From an uncultured Acidobacteriota bacterium (GTDB lineage Bacteria; Acidobacteriota; Blastocatellia; Pyrinomonadales; Pyrinomonadaceae), in the NCBI GenBank assembly GCA_937873515.1, contig CALMYB010000012.1, forward strand, positions 62,001-126,000: a stretch of DNA of 64,000 nucleotides, in the 5' to 3' direction. Shown here piece after piece: positions 16,597-27,004 of the stretch. The position numbers and the translations under genes were made by a program. Numbering within the stretch: the stretch's first letter is position 1; each line of letters starts with the position of its first letter. Below the pieces are notes generated by a model, which did no database searches, was not told the origin of the DNA, and saw only the letters and a list, made by a program, of their open reading frames with translations.

Positions 16597-17892
16597 ATGC
16601 CGCGAAAAAGATTCCGACATAGCCCGCGTTTTGAATCAACAGGAGATCATTCCTTTCAGGAATATCTCGTCAATCAAGATTCTCCATCGACAACCAGAAC
16701 CGAATTGCTGCGATTGATCCGCGGCGGCGAGGACACTTATCTCGAACTCAAGGTAAAGCTTTCGAACAGCGAGCGGATCGCCCAAGGGATCGTTGCGCTC
16801 GCGAACACAGACGGCGGAACGATCATCTTCGGCGTCAACGACCAGCTTCGGATCGAAGGCGTCAGCAATCCCGAATGGGTGCAGGAGGAGCTCGCCCGCA
16901 TCTGCCGCGAGGAGATCGTGCCGCCGATCGTCCCTGTTCTCGATACGATCGCGTTCGACAGCGGTAAGCGCGTCGTTGCTCTCGATATCGACGGCCGCAG
17001 AAGGCCTTATCGAACCCGCGACGGACGCTTCTATCTTCGCTTCGGCGCCGAAAAACGCGAGGTATCGCGTTCGGAACTCTCGGCGTGGCTCGATGAACTG
17101 CGGCCGCTCGGCTTTGAGAATATTCCGCTCCAGGACGTAACGGAAGCAGACTTTGACGACGCACTTGTTTGGAGTTTTGCGAGCGGCTTTGACGAAAATG
17201 CTCCAAATCTTAACCTCTACCAGACGAGCGATTTCCTGCGGAAGGATCTTCTTCTTGCAGTCGGCAACGCGGACGAATTTTTCCCGACGGTCGCTGCCGT
17301 ATTGTTATTCGGAAAAGACGAGAAGGTCGCCGAGCTTCTTCCGCGGTCGAACGTTACGGTCGCACGTTTTTCAGGTTACGGTGCACGTGCAGATCTGATC
17401 GAGGCGGTCGAGGTTAAGGGCAATCTTCACACGCAGTACGAAGCGATACTTGCTTTCATAAAGCGCTATGTCGATCTTGCTAAGGAACGGCCGAAGCGAA
17501 GGTTGACGCTGGTTGGCGACAGCGTCGCAAAGCCTCGCGGACACTATCATTTCTATTCGATCTCCGAGGCCGTCATCAATATGCTGATGCACCGAGACCT
17601 TGCGATGCGCGACATTCGAACTAGGATCAACATTTATGACAATTCGATCGAGTTCGTAAACCCGCGTCGAACGAACGGGTTCTCGCCGCCGGCGTCGCGT
17701 GCGATCCGATACGGCATCACGCAGCGGCTCAATCCGCAGATATCAGCGATCTTCACCCGCCGCGAATACGGCATAAATGCGCCGCACGGCGGCCTTCCGA
17801 TGATCCTTCGTCAATCGACCCGCTTTTCTGATCGACGGCCCGAGATCTATATTGCAAATGACGAATTCAAGCTCCGAATCTTCGCCGCCTGA
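16597..17892 (+). CDS. AlbA_2 (Schlafen-type) domain plus HATPase-like C-terminal domain, putative regulator
   Basis: A 431-residue protein of the group often labelled ATP-dependent DNA helicase RecG-related, which has no helicase motifs. The N-terminal AlbA_2/Schlafen DNA-binding domain (about 40-165) shows EDTYLELKVKLSN, IAQGIVALANTDGGTIIFGV and YLRFGAEKREVSRSEL. The C-terminal part (about 310-400) matches HATPase_c_4: SISEAVINMLMHRDL, IRTRINIYDNSIEFVNPR and GLPMI. These proteins are thought to be transcriptional regulators. ATG 16597 is preferred to upstream in-frame codons that overlap the repeat-bearing gap. The end overlaps the following membrane-protein gene by 35 bp. Confidence 0.8.
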   Translation: MPRKRFRHSPRFESTGDHSFQEYLVNQDSPSTTRTELLRLIRGGEDTYLELKVKLSNSERIAQGIVALANTDGGTIIFGVNDQLRIEGVSNPEWVQEELARICREEIVPPIVPVLDTIAFDSGKRVVALDIDGRRRPYRTRDGRFYLRFGAEKREVSRSELSAWLDELRPLGFENIPLQDVTEADFDDALVWSFASGFDENAPNLNLYQTSDFLRKDLLLAVGNADEFFPTVAAVLLFGKDEKVAELLPRSNVTVARFSGYGARADLIEAVEVKGNLHTQYEAILAFIKRYVDLAKERPKRRLTLVGDSVAKPRGHYHFYSISEAVINMLMHRDLAMRDIRTRINIYDNSIEFVNPRRTNGFSPPASRAIRYGITQRLNPQISAIFTRREYGINAPHGGLPMILRQSTRFSDRRPEIYIANDEFKLRIFAA

Positions 17893-19108
17893 TGCGGAAA
17901 GCCAAGCGCTCGGAGCAAGGCAAAAGGCGCTGCTTTCGCTTGCCGCCGCCGTGATCTATTTCCTCTCGAACCCGAAGCCGCAGAATTATTACGACTACAC
18001 GTTCAGAGTCGCCGGAAGACTGCTTTCCGGAACGATCTCGCTTGCGGAACCGCCGCCGCCATGGCTGAATGAATTCGTGCCGTACCGCGGCAGCTATTAT
18101 TCGGTCTTTCCGCTTGGGGCGGTTCTGTCGATGATCCCGGCGGCTTTTTTGAAGGCTATCGGTCTGATCAACGAAATGCCCGGCGTTTGGATCTCGGCGA
18201 TCCTTGCCGGTGCGGCAGCTTGGTTCTTGTTATCGATCGGTGAGAAGTACAAGGCACCGCGTTCACGGACGATCTTGATGGCCGCTGCCGTCGTTTTTGG
18301 AACGTGGATGTGGACGAATCTCACGTTCGCCGGTGCGTGGCAGCTTGCGCTTGGGTTTGCCATCGTCGGTGAATTGGGAGCGTTATATTTTACGCTCTTT
18401 GATCGAAGGCCGTTGATCGCCGGAGCGTTCTTCGCACTCGCGTTCGGCAATCGGACCGAGATCCTTTTGACCGCCCCGATCTTCTATTATTTTCTCGGCC
18501 GCAGGGAACCGTCGGCAAAAAAAGCTGCGGCGATCAAGCAGAAAGCTTACGTCGCCCTCGCAAAATTCAATGCTGTCCCGTTCGTCCTCGGCGTTGCTAC
18601 TCTCGCTTACAATTACGCGAGATTCGGCTCGATCTCGGACTTCGGCTATGCGAGGATACCGGGCGTTCTGAGCGAGCCGTGGTACAGATACGGAATTTTC
18701 TCGACGAAATACATTCCGGATCAGGCGTGGCAGATGCTGCTGAAGCTGTGGGACGTTGTCGATCATTTTCCGTATCTGCTGCCCGACCCGTTCTCGAGCT
18801 CGATCCTGTTGAGCAGCCCATTTCTTTTCCTGCTTCTGCGGATGGGAGCAAAGGACGGCGGCATAAAGCTCGCGGCGTGGCTTTCGATCATCGTGATGAC
18901 GTTTGTTCTCTGGATGCACGGAAATGCCGGCGGCTATCAATTCAGCTATAGATATGCGATGGTATTGCTGCCGTGGACGTATATCATATTGTTGGAGTCC
19001 GCACCGCAAAAGATCACGATTCCGGAATGGTGCATCTATATTTTTTCGATCGTCGCGAACATCTACGCGACCTGGCTTTTTCATTGGACAGATCTGCTAA
19101 AACGTTAA
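17858..19108 (+). CDS. Polytopic membrane protein, possible GT-C-type glycosyltransferase
   Basis: A 416-residue integral membrane protein with about eight to ten hydrophobic helices after a Ser-rich cytoplasmic start. The first periplasmic loop holds the conserved-looking segments VPYRGSYYSVFPLGAV and LSEPPPPW-like residues, the region where GT-C enzymes have acidic catalytic residues, and FGNRTEILL occurs mid-protein. No clear DxD motif was found, so glycosyltransferase assignment is tentative. ATG 17858 is taken as start; a TTG two codons earlier is also in frame. It overlaps the AlbA_2 gene and is followed by an MFS gene after 18 bp. Confidence 0.65.
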   Translation: MTNSSSESSPPDAESQALGARQKALLSLAAAVIYFLSNPKPQNYYDYTFRVAGRLLSGTISLAEPPPPWLNEFVPYRGSYYSVFPLGAVLSMIPAAFLKAIGLINEMPGVWISAILAGAAAWFLLSIGEKYKAPRSRTILMAAAVVFGTWMWTNLTFAGAWQLALGFAIVGELGALYFTLFDRRPLIAGAFFALAFGNRTEILLTAPIFYYFLGRREPSAKKAAAIKQKAYVALAKFNAVPFVLGVATLAYNYARFGSISDFGYARIPGVLSEPWYRYGIFSTKYIPDQAWQMLLKLWDVVDHFPYLLPDPFSSSILLSSPFLFLLLRMGAKDGGIKLAAWLSIIVMTFVLWMHGNAGGYQFSYRYAMVLLPWTYIILLESAPQKITIPEWCIYIFSIVANIYATWLFHWTDLLKR

Positions 19109-19126
19109 TGGATCGAGCTTCGTCAA

Positions 19127-20434
19127 ATGCTGCTTGATCTGTCGCCGCTAAAAGCGTCGCGTGATTATCGGCTGCTCTTTTTCGGGCAGCTTATCTCATT
19201 CTTCGGCTCGATGATGACGTTCATCGTTGTGCCGTGGCAGATGTATAAGCTCACGAATTCGAACGCGATGGTCGGTTATATCGCCATCGCCGAGTTCGTA
19301 CCGATGTTTTGTCTGGCCTTTGTCGGCGGTGCTCTCGCCGATTACGTCGATAAACGAAAGGTCCTCCGATTCACCGAGATCGGTCAAACGCTGCTCACAG
19401 GCGTTCTTGTCCTAAATGCGCTGCTTTCAGAGCCGTCGATCGCCGTTCTGTTCGTAGTCGTTGCTTTGCACGCCGGGCTTGCCGCACTCCAAAGGCCGGC
19501 ATTCGAATCGTTCATTCAAAAGGTGATACCGCCGGAAATGATGTCGGCGGTGATGGCTCTGAATTCCGTCCGATTCCATATCGGGATGATCGTCGGCCCA
19601 GCGATCGCTGGAATAATCGCCACGCAGTTCGCACCGGTCGATGCTTATCTGATCGACCTTGCGACCTTCGCGGCATCGCTCGTCGCCGTCTATATGCTCA
19701 AGTTCGTTCCGCCGCCCGACAATGCGGAGCGTCCGAGCTTTGCGGCGATAATGCGTGCAGTGAGATACGCATTCTCGCGGCAGGAATTGGTCGGCACGTA
19801 CTTCATCGATATCGCCGCGATGTTCTTTGCTTTTCCGCAGGCCCTCTATCCCGCACTCGCGACGCATTACGGCGACGAATACGTCGGATTCTTTCCCGCG
19901 TCGCTTGCGATCGGTGCCCTGATCGCAAGCCTTACGTCCGGTTGGACGAGTAAGATCGAACGGCATGGGCTTTTCGTTGTCGTGGCGGCAATACTCTGGG
20001 GCGTCGGGATCCTGCTGTTCGGGCTTTCTACGACCCTTGTGCCTGCCCTTATCTTCCTTGGGGCAGCGGGATTCGCCGATATGATCTCCGGCATTTTTCG
20101 AGGTTCGATCTGGAATCAGACGATCCCGAATCACCTACGCGGACGCCTTGCGGGCATCGAAATGATAAGCTACCTTACAGGCCCGATGCTTGGGAGTGCG
20201 AAGATGGGTATTCTCGCCGAACACACGAGCGTGCGGTTCGCACTTATTTCCGGTGGTGCCGTGTGTGTCGCGGCCGTGGGGCTTTCGGCCCTCTTGCTGC
20301 CGAAGTTCCTACGCTATCGCAGTTCGGAGGGCATTCGCCAGCGAGATTACGAAGAGGCGGTCCGTAGCGGCACATTTACGGGCGAGCGTCGAGAATTCGA
20401 TGAGATGATGCGTCTCTCAGAGGCGGAGTTTTAG
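19127..20434 (+). CDS. MFS transporter, EntS/Bcr-like exporter family
   Basis: A 435-residue major facilitator with about 12 hydrophobic helices. The N-terminus SRDYRLLFFGQLISFFGSMM, the VVPWQMYKLTNSNAMVGYIAIAEFVP segment and the loop-2 motif GGALADYVDKRKVL are typical of the EntS/DHA3 group of drug or siderophore exporters. The conserved NSVRFHIGMIVGPAIAGI segment is the helix-5 region. The substrate cannot be told. A cytoplasmic acidic tail of about 40 residues ends the protein. It lies between a membrane protein and a DUF2695 gene in the same direction. Confidence 0.85.
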   Translation: MLLDLSPLKASRDYRLLFFGQLISFFGSMMTFIVVPWQMYKLTNSNAMVGYIAIAEFVPMFCLAFVGGALADYVDKRKVLRFTEIGQTLLTGVLVLNALLSEPSIAVLFVVVALHAGLAALQRPAFESFIQKVIPPEMMSAVMALNSVRFHIGMIVGPAIAGIIATQFAPVDAYLIDLATFAASLVAVYMLKFVPPPDNAERPSFAAIMRAVRYAFSRQELVGTYFIDIAAMFFAFPQALYPALATHYGDEYVGFFPASLAIGALIASLTSGWTSKIERHGLFVVVAAILWGVGILLFGLSTTLVPALIFLGAAGFADMISGIFRGSIWNQTIPNHLRGRLAGIEMISYLTGPMLGSAKMGILAEHTSVRFALISGGAVCVAAVGLSALLLPKFLRYRSSEGIRQRDYEEAVRSGTFTGERREFDEMMRLSEAEF

Positions 20435-20443
20435 TTTGCAGTT

Positions 20444-20749
20444 ATGCCAATTATCAGGAAAAGCGAGATCGAGAATCTCGAACAATTAACCGGCGACGAG
20501 CTCGAGGTTTTCCTGCAGCTCGTGCCCGCAAGTCAGGAAACCGTCAGCCGAATGCTCGACTTCATCGAAGACGAACTTTACGAGAGCGAGTGCGACCATC
20601 ACCTGAAGCACGCGATGATCTTTATGATGCGCGAGCGTCTCGATTTTCCGAAGCTGACCGCGTGGCTCAACAACAACGGCGGCTATTGCGACTGCAAAGT
20701 GATGAAGGAGATCGCACCGCATTGGCGCGCAAGATTCGGTGATGATTGA
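20444..20749 (+). CDS. DUF2695 family protein
   Basis: A 101-residue soluble protein. The C-terminal half matches DUF2695: ECDHHLKHAMIFMMRERLDFPKLTAWLNNNGGYCDCKVM, with the conserved CDH and GGYCDC cysteines that may bind metal. The N-terminal half is an acidic helix. Function is unknown. It starts 10 bp after the MFS gene and converges on uvrA with a 6-bp gap. Confidence 0.8.
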   Translation: MPIIRKSEIENLEQLTGDELEVFLQLVPASQETVSRMLDFIEDELYESECDHHLKHAMIFMMRERLDFPKLTAWLNNNGGYCDCKVMKEIAPHWRARFGDD

Positions 20750-20755
20750 GCAGGT

Positions 20756-23590
20756 CTAAACCCCGATAACGGGGCGCAGATACTCACCTGTGAAGGAACC
20801 TTCGGTCTTTGCGACCTCTTCCGGAGTACCTTTCGCGACGATCTCGCCGCCGCCGATGCCGCCTTCCGGCCCAAGGTCGATCACATGATCGGCCGTCTTA
20901 ATGACGTCAAGATTGTGTTCGATCACGAGCACGCTCCCGCCGTTCTCGATCAGAGCATTGAAGGCGCGAAGCAGTTTGTTTATATCGTCAAAATGAAGTC
21001 CCGTGGTCGGTTCGTCAAAGATGAAAAGAGTGCTGCCGACGGTCCGCTGTGCGAGATGCGAAGCAAGCTTTACGCGCTGGGCTTCGCCGCCAGAGAGCGT
21101 CGTTGCCGATTGGCCGAGGCGTAGATAGGCAAGGCCGACAGCATCAAGAACCTTCAGGCGATTGACGATCTTCGGCACGTCCTTAAAGAACACTATGGCC
21201 TCGCGGATCGTCATCTGAAGCACTTCGTGAATACTCTTCCCCTTGTATTTTACGTCGAGTATCTCCTGCTTGAAACGAGTCCCGCGGCAGTCCTCACACG
21301 TCAGTTCGACGTCCGCGAGGAACTGCATCTCGATCGTAACGGTCCCGCTGCCCTGACAGATCTCGCAGCGTCCGCCCGGCACGTTGAAAGAGAAGTGCGA
21401 TGGATTGAAGCCCTTCGATCTTGCCGTACTCGCCGCCGCAAAAACGTCTCGGATCGCGTCGTACGCCTTGATGTATGTTACGGGATTCGAACGCGGCGTT
21501 CTGCCGATAGGCGACTGATCGACGAGAATGACATCGTCGATACTGTCGATGCCGCGGATGTCCTTTACGGCCCCGACCTGAGAGTTCCATTCGCCGCGTT
21601 TCTTCTTCAGGCCGGCATAGAGAACATCGTGCACGAGCGTTGATTTTCCCGAACCGGAAACGCCTGTAACTGCCACCAGCATATCGAGCGGGATCTTGAC
21701 GTCGATGTTCTTCAAGTTGTGTTCGCGGGCACCGATGATCTCGATCTTGCGTTTCGACGGCTTTCTGCGTGATTGAGGTATCTTGATCTCAGCGTCTCCC
21801 CGCAGATATTTTGCGGTGAGCGACCGTTCATTCCGCAGCAGCCCTTCAAGATCGCCCTGATAAACGAGTTCGCCTCCATTTTCCCCGGCATGGACACCGA
21901 CGTCGATCACGTTATCGGCGGCACGCATCGTTTCGTCATCGTGCTCGACGACGACGACCGTATTGCCGATGTCGCGAAGATCCTCCAGGATCCTGATGAG
22001 CCGCGAATTGTCACGCGGATGCAGTCCGATCGATGGTTCATCAAGCACATACAAAGTTCCTACGAGCAGCGAACCGAGATTCGTCGCAAGCTGTATTCGC
22101 TGCGCTTCACCGCCCGAAAGAGTTGCCGCAAGACGGCCGAGCGTCAGGTATTCGAGGCCGACATTCACCAGAAAAGCGAGACGCCGGCGGATCTCGAGCA
22201 GAAGTTTGTCCGCGATCTTCATACGCTCTTCGCTGAGCGTCAGGCTCTCGAAAAATTCATGAGCATCCGCGACGGAAAGATCAACGATGTCCGGCAATGA
22301 ACGCCCGCCGATCTTCACGTCGCGGGCCTCTTGGCGCAAGCGCTGACCGCCGCAGTCCGGACAGCGTGTGTAGCCGCGATATTTCGCAAGGAATACACGC
22401 ACATGCAGCTTGTATTTTTTCGTCTCTAGCCATTCAAAAAAGCCCTTGATGCCGCGCCATCCTTCGTCGCCGTAGATGATGCAGTTCTGCTGATAGTCCT
22501 GCAGGTCGGCAAACGCCTCGTTCACATCGATGTTCGCGTTGGCAGCGTACTTCAATAGCTCTTTTTGTGCCCAAGCATTGGTCGGCCTCGTGAAAGGGTC
22601 GATCGCCCCTTCTTTCAAGGAAAGATTCTGATTCGGGATGACGAGGTCGTAATCGACCCCGATCGTATTGCCGAAACCTTGGCAGGTCGGGCAGGCGCCG
22701 TATGGCGAATTGAATCCGAAGAGCGCAGGTTCCGGTTCGTCGTAACGCGTTCCGTCGTACTTGCAGATGAAACTGTCCGAGAATTTCAGCCGTTCGCCGT
22801 CGGTCGTCTCGATGACGGCAGCATGAGCTTCGTGAAAACAGGTCTCGAGCGAATCGATCAGGCGTGAACGCACTTCGTCAGACGCCTTCAAGCGGTCAAT
22901 GAGAACAAAAACGCCTTGAAGATCATCAAAAGGATAATCCTCTGGTTGCTTCAATTCGATGACCTCGCCCTCGCGATATAGACGTGAGAAGCCCTGCTGC
23001 AAAAGCGAAATAAGGCGGGCCTGCGTGCTGAGTTCGTCCTTCTTTGCGGCTTTCGACCGCGAACGGGCCGGCTTTTTTGCAACGGTCGCCGCGTCGCCTT
23101 CCGTAAGAGGAAAGAGGACGTAGAATCTCGTTCCTTCACTTAGCTTTTCCAGAACCTCATCGGCAGCATCCTGCGGCGAATCTTTCTTCACTTCGCGTCC
23201 GCATGCGTGGCAGAATGTCTGGCCCGCACGTGCAAAAAGCAGACGTAGATAGTCGTATATCTCGGTCTGCGTCGCGACGGTCGAGCGCGGATTCTTTGTC
23301 GAATTCTTCTGACGGATCGCGATCGCAGGTGCGATGCCCGTGATCTCATCGACATCCGGCTTGTCCATTCGTTCGAGGAACTGCCGCGCGTATGCCGAGA
23401 GCGATTCGACGTATCGCCGCTGCCCTTCGGCGTAAAGCGTATCGAAAGCGAGCGAGGACTTGCCCGACCCGGAGACGCCGGTTATCACCGTAAGCTTGTT
23501 TATCGGCAGGCTGACGGAGATGTTCTTGAGGTTGTGGACACGAGCCCCGCGTACCTCTATCTGCTCTTCCTTCTTCTGTGCGGGCTGCAT
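20756..23590 (-). CDS. uvrA: Excinuclease ABC subunit A
   Basis: A 944-residue UvrA, the damage-recognition ATPase of nucleotide excision repair. Both ABC cassettes are intact: Walker [12 protein letters not shown] and [11 protein letters not shown], signatures [12 protein letters not shown] and [12 protein letters not shown], Walker [15 protein letters not shown] and [12 protein letters not shown]. The C-terminal zinc module is complete (CEICQGSG and CEDCRGT). In the N-terminal one, the first pair is CKYD rather than CxxC while CPTC is kept, as in Bacteroidetes-type UvrA. A Lys/Arg-rich insertion lies near residues 175-190. ATG 23590 is preferred, since the 20 residues before it are not conserved. 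Confidence 0.95.
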   Translation of the reverse strand: MQPAQKKEEQIEVRGARVHNLKNISVSLPINKLTVITGVSGSGKSSLAFDTLYAEGQRRYVESLSAYARQFLERMDKPDVDEITGIAPAIAIRQKNSTKNPRSTVATQTEIYDYLRLLFARAGQTFCHACGREVKKDSPQDAADEVLEKLSEGTRFYVLFPLTEGDAATVAKKPARSRSKAAKKDELSTQARLISLLQQGFSRLYREGEVIELKQPEDYPFDDLQGVFVLIDRLKASDEVRSRLIDSLETCFHEAHAAVIETTDGERLKFSDSFICKYDGTRYDEPEPALFGFNSPYGACPTCQGFGNTIGVDYDLVIPNQNLSLKEGAIDPFTRPTNAWAQKELLKYAANANIDVNEAFADLQDYQQNCIIYGDEGWRGIKGFFEWLETKKYKLHVRVFLAKYRGYTRCPDCGGQRLRQEARDVKIGGRSLPDIVDLSVADAHEFFESLTLSEERMKIADKLLLEIRRRLAFLVNVGLEYLTLGRLAATLSGGEAQRIQLATNLGSLLVGTLYVLDEPSIGLHPRDNSRLIRILEDLRDIGNTVVVVEHDDETMRAADNVIDVGVHAGENGGELVYQGDLEGLLRNERSLTAKYLRGDAEIKIPQSRRKPSKRKIEIIGAREHNLKNIDVKIPLDMLVAVTGVSGSGKSTLVHDVLYAGLKKKRGEWNSQVGAVKDIRGIDSIDDVILVDQSPIGRTPRSNPVTYIKAYDAIRDVFAAASTARSKGFNPSHFSFNVPGGRCEICQGSGTVTIEMQFLADVELTCEDCRGTRFKQEILDVKYKGKSIHEVLQMTIREAIVFFKDVPKIVNRLKVLDAVGLAYLRLGQSATTLSGGEAQRVKLASHLAQRTVGSTLFIFDEPTTGLHFDDINKLLRAFNALIENGGSVLVIEHNLDVIKTADHVIDLGPEGGIGGGEIVAKGTPEEVAKTEGSFTGEYLRPVIGV

Positions 23591-23660
23591 AGTGGTAAAT
23601 CCGTGCCTGAGGGCAATAGACGATTTTACCAAATACCGAGAGGGGAACAAAAAAGGCGGG

Positions 23661-24677
23661 CTACTTTCGTCCGGAAAAACGCCGATGGGGCGTCATATTT
23701 TGGGCCATTTTCAGACGCGTAAAGGCAAAAACCGGCGAATAATTCTGCACACGCCTCTCAGGGGAATCGGTTTCGACCGCCCAAGAGTTCGAATCCGGTG
23801 AGAGCGAAAATTTCAGCTTACCGGAGCCTTTTTCTAACTTTTCAAACGGATAATAGCCTGTGCTCCAGCTTTGTGATTCAAGAGCGGTCATCGTGATATC
23901 ATCGAGAAACGTCGAGCGTGGGAACGTTGCGATACCGTCGGCCTTTGAAAGGTCTCTGAGCTGCCAGGTGCCTTCGCCAAGGGCCGTGTAAGTCTCATCT
24001 ACGGAGGCGAAGTCGATCGAGATGATTGGGATCGGATCCGCGAGGAATTTTAGGGACGACGAGGCCGGGAAAGAGATCGCGTCGGAATAATTGAGCGTTA
24101 GATCCCGCAGGAAAGATGTCTTTATTCCAAGGCCCGCAGCCTCCGCAGCTGCTCTGCCGCGGTATATTATCGGAGCGGCCATCAACTCGAATCTTTCGGG
24201 GATCAGGATACCGCCTTTTGCAAGGAAACGCTTGCGAATATCGACGAACGAGGCGATCGTCTCCTTACCGAACGCATTTGAATCAAAGATCTCGCTCGCG
24301 ATCACATCGAAGCGTCCGCTCAGGCGAACATCATTGCTCCGGCCGTGGATGATCTCGATCCTATCCGCGACGCCGTTCTCTTGTGCAACACGTCCGATGA
24401 TGGGTATCAAACTCTCTTCCGTTTCGATCGCGACGACACGAGCGGCACCAAGCTTTGCCGCGAGTATCGCCCAAACGCCCGTTCCCGCACCGATGTCAAG
24501 AAACGACATTCCGGGCTTGAGCGCCTTGCTGATCGCCTTTTTGAGCAGCTTATTCCTCACCTTATCGGTGAGCATCGTGTTGTGATAATGCAGCACTGAG
24601 GGGAGATGCGCGGCGATTCGTTCGTCACGTTCTTTTTTTGTCGGCTTTTTCTTAATGTCGTTCGGTTTTCCTACCAT
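23661..24677 (-). CDS. PRMT-like class I SAM-dependent methyltransferase
   Basis: A 338-residue methyltransferase with the Rossmann core of protein arginine methyltransferases. N-terminal [19 protein letters not shown] precedes motif [20 protein letters not shown] (about 60-78) and VVAIETEE; the segment [15 protein letters not shown] resembles the PRMT double-E loop (EIFD...GE, PRMT7-like), and [20 protein letters not shown] is the start of the beta-barrel. The cellular target is unknown; arginine methylation is an inference. Basic Lys-rich ends occur at the N-terminus. Its start overlaps the preceding small gene by 7 bp. uvrA lies upstream on the far side in the same direction. Confidence 0.75.
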   Translation of the reverse strand: MVGKPNDIKKKPTKKERDERIAAHLPSVLHYHNTMLTDKVRNKLLKKAISKALKPGMSFLDIGAGTGVWAILAAKLGAARVVAIETEESLIPIIGRVAQENGVADRIEIIHGRSNDVRLSGRFDVIASEIFDSNAFGKETIASFVDIRKRFLAKGGILIPERFELMAAPIIYRGRAAAEAAGLGIKTSFLRDLTLNYSDAISFPASSSLKFLADPIPIISIDFASVDETYTALGEGTWQLRDLSKADGIATFPRSTFLDDITMTALESQSWSTGYYPFEKLEKGSGKLKFSLSPDSNSWAVETDSPERRVQNYSPVFAFTRLKMAQNMTPHRRFSGRK

Positions 24678-24940
24678 CGAAAGTCGAGCGGGCTGAAATT
24701 CTCACGCCAATTATCAGCGTGGTCGCCAAGCAGAACGGCGATCGCCCCGTCATAGCCGACCGCGGCGTCGAGATCACGCCGCAGGCGATACGAATATCCG
24801 CTCGGAGAATGCACTGTGAGCACGACCTTGTCTTCCGCTACGCGGGCTATCGCCGCTTGCCGCCAATCAACGCGCGAACGCACGACTATCCTTGAGCCGA
24901 CGGGAAGCAGGCCGAGAGTTGTGTTCACGGCCGAGTTCAC
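24671..24940 (-). CDS. Small conserved-looking protein between M50B-like and methyltransferase genes
   Basis: An 89-residue basic protein, start taken as GTG 24940 because GTGA overlaps the stop of the upstream M50B-like gene by four bases. A longer reading from ATG 25039 would lie almost wholly inside that gene. The sequence has LPVGSRIVVRSRVD, IARVAEDKVVLTVHSPSGYSYRLRRDLDAAVG and a [12 protein letters not shown] end; it looks like a small beta-barrel. I do not recognise the family. Its stop overlaps the methyltransferase start, so the three genes form a coupled set. Confidence 0.65.
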   Translation of the reverse strand: MNSAVNTTLGLLPVGSRIVVRSRVDWRQAAIARVAEDKVVLTVHSPSGYSYRLRRDLDAAVGYDGAIAVLLGDHADNWRENFSPLDFRW

Positions 24941-25731
24941 AAATTTTCGCCGAAGACCGTATCGTCGTGCGACGTGCTGCGAACGGCCGTGTACATCCGA
25001 AAGCCGATGAAGAGCAGCCCGAGCGAGATCATGATCCAAAGAATGACCCAGAAAAATGCCGGAATCCCTGTCGCGTTCGCCATATTCGACGCGTCATTCT
25101 GCATATCGGCTCCGACGACGGGAGCGTTTATGAAGAAGACCGTTTTGAGGTCGGAGATCGCGTTCAGAAGGCATTGGACGGCCAAGAACCCCGTCACCCA
25201 ACGAGCCGTACGTTCGTTAGCAAATTTCGCGAGAGCGAATAGTGCGGCGGTCAAAGCAAGAGCTACAACCAAGGTGAACGCAACGCTGCCGAAACCGACC
25301 TGCAAAGACAAAAAATTAAAGATCGGACTTAGGAGGCCAAAGACCAGCGAAATTACGAGAATGAATACGCCGGAGCCGAAGAGGATCTTGTTCGGCGAGA
25401 CATTCTTTCGGATCAAATAGAGGAGAAAGACGCCGAAGACCATCGTGCCGACATAACCTGCACTTGAGGTGAAGATCTGCCCGAGCAGGGAAGAAGAGGA
25501 CGAATACACAAGCCCGCTGCCGTCCGCCGCGATCGTCAAGCTTTGAACCGAACCGCCCGTTACAAAAGCGACGAGAGCATGCCCGCTTTCGTGGATGAGC
25601 GTTACAAAGAGCCGGAACGGGTAAGCTAGATATTCTGCGTATGGAATGAACCACAGAACGATCGAGATCACGGTCGCAGCGAGCAGCAACTTTGCGTGCG
25701 GTCGGGCATCTTCTGCAAGTGTGTACTTCAT
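24937..25731 (-). CDS. M50B-type putative membrane metallopeptidase
   Basis: A 264-residue membrane protein with about seven hydrophobic helices. The HESGHALVAFVTGG motif (HExxH, about residues 48-61) falls in a membrane segment, as in the peptidase M50B-like family (YugN/PF13398 type). The second metal-ligand region of canonical site-2 proteases (NPDG-like) was not seen, so proteolytic activity is uncertain. It is first in a coupled set with the small protein and the PRMT-like methyltransferase. Confidence 0.75.
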   Translation of the reverse strand: MKYTLAEDARPHAKLLLAATVISIVLWFIPYAEYLAYPFRLFVTLIHESGHALVAFVTGGSVQSLTIAADGSGLVYSSSSSLLGQIFTSSAGYVGTMVFGVFLLYLIRKNVSPNKILFGSGVFILVISLVFGLLSPIFNFLSLQVGFGSVAFTLVVALALTAALFALAKFANERTARWVTGFLAVQCLLNAISDLKTVFFINAPVVGADMQNDASNMANATGIPAFFWVILWIMISLGLLFIGFRMYTAVRSTSHDDTVFGENL

Positions 25732-25796
25732 TGTCTTCTCGATCGGCCTCCTAAACTAGCATTACGCTCAATTCTATCGCAAAGTTCGGAGACTCG

Positions 25797-26264
25797 TTAA
25801 CCGGCCCGATAGTCGCTTTTTCCGCCCGTCTTCTCGATGAGGCGGATATCGGTGATCGCGATGTCGCGTTGGACGGCCTTGAGCATATCGTAGATCGTGA
25901 GGGCTGCAACGCTCACTGCCGTCAACGCCTCCATTTCAACGCCGGTCTGGCTTGACGTGACGGCTTCGGCGGTGAGTTCGATTCCATCTTCAACTATCTC
26001 GACCGTAACATTCGCCTTTGACAATGCGATCTGATGACACAGCGGGATAAGCTCGGACGTGCGTTTAGCTGCAATAATTCCCGCGATGCGTGCGATCTCG
26101 AGCGGGTCGCCTTTCGGCGTGTGCTTCTGCCGAATGGCGTCGAGCGTCGCGTCGTTCAGAAGGACCTTCGCGGCCGCGACCGCACGGCGGACCGATATAT
26201 CTTTTTGTCCGACATCGACCATCGAAATGCGGCCTTCGTCGTCGTAATGAGAGAGCTTTGTCAT
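25797..26264 (-). CDS. moaC: Cyclic pyranopterin monophosphate synthase
   Basis: A 155-residue MoaC, which with MoaA makes cyclic pyranopterin monophosphate for the molybdenum cofactor. Recognisable segments: [46 protein letters not shown] (active-site HQ), [23 protein letters not shown] and the C-terminal [12 protein letters not shown] 26264 is preferred; it overlaps the stop of the methyltransferase gene by ATGA. It is last in a moeA-methyltransferase-moaC set. Confidence 0.95.
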   Translation of the reverse strand: MTKLSHYDDEGRISMVDVGQKDISVRRAVAAAKVLLNDATLDAIRQKHTPKGDPLEIARIAGIIAAKRTSELIPLCHQIALSKANVTVEIVEDGIELTAEAVTSSQTGVEMEALTAVSVAALTIYDMLKAVQRDIAITDIRLIEKTGGKSDYRAG

Positions 26265-27004
26265 AATTTCCTTGCGGCGAGGATCAGTGTGTTTCCGCCT
26301 GTCAAAACTGCGTCGGAGTTCATCTCGTCCGTCCAGCGCGTCTCGCGCTTCTTGCGTGATGTGAACTTTGCGGCGAGCCTTATCACGCCGACTATTGGCA
26401 AAAATGCCCACATTCCGCTCTTCTTCGAATCAGCATACGCGCCGTCAATTTCAAATCCTGCTTTTTCGAGCCAGTATCGCAGTTCAGCATAGCCGATCGG
26501 ATTTATATGGAACGCAATCTCGTCCATTCCGCCCATTTCGTGCCGCTGATGCACGCGTATCGCTTCCTTTGAGAGCGGCTTGAAATGCGACGTGTAGCCG
26601 AAGAAGAGCCATTTCAGACGCTCCTCGATATTCATTATATTCGGGACGCTCACGATCGCCATTCCGCCCGGTCTCAAAATACGTGCGAACTCACGAATTG
26701 CGTTCGCAGGATTCTCGATATGTTCGAGGCCTTCGACACAGACGACCGTGTCGAATTCGGCGTCGTCAAAAGGCAGTCTTGCGTCGAGGTTGCCCGCGCG
26801 TATTTCGGTGTCCTCAAGTTTGAATATCTGCGGATAGAGATCGCCGCAGGTAACGTCGAATCCGAGTGCCTTCAAACGAACTGCGAGTGCACCTTCGCCC
26901 GCGGGCACATCGAGAATGCGGCCGCCCATGCCGCGCAGCAGAGTTTCAACGCGGTCGTAGATGCCGTAATGCCCCATTGCCATGGGTTCCGGGCGTTCGG
27001 TCAT
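26261..27004 (-). CDS. Class I SAM-dependent methyltransferase, UbiG-like
   Basis: A 247-residue methyltransferase (Methyltransf_11/23 type). Motif I is [17 protein letters not shown] (about 29-45), followed by DVTCGDLYP, the acidic motif II region [16 protein letters not shown] and the post-II segment [14 protein letters not shown]. The C-terminal region has a short hydrophobic stretch ([16 protein letters not shown]) that may touch the membrane. It is linked to moeA upstream and moaC downstream by four-base ATGA overlaps. No step of molybdopterin synthesis needs such an enzyme, so its substrate is open. Confidence 0.8.
   Translation of the reverse strand: MTERPEPMAMGHYGIYDRVETLLRGMGGRILDVPAGEGALAVRLKALGFDVTCGDLYPQIFKLEDTEIRAGNLDARLPFDDAEFDTVVCVEGLEHIENPANAIREFARILRPGGMAIVSVPNIMNIEERLKWLFFGYTSHFKPLSKEAIRVHQRHEMGGMDEIAFHINPIGYAELRYWLEKAGFEIDGAYADSKKSGMWAFLPIVGVIRLAAKFTSRKKRETRWTDEMNSDAVLTGGNTLILAARKL

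Noticed and set aside
20761..20774. CCCCG-ATAA-CGGGG hairpin as the uvrA terminator
   Set aside because: It lies within the last uvrA codons and lacks a T run, so it is only a weak candidate.
24941..25039. ATG 25039 as start of the 89-residue protein
   Set aside because: It would lie inside the M50B-like gene in another frame; the GTG overlapping that gene's stop is the usual arrangement.
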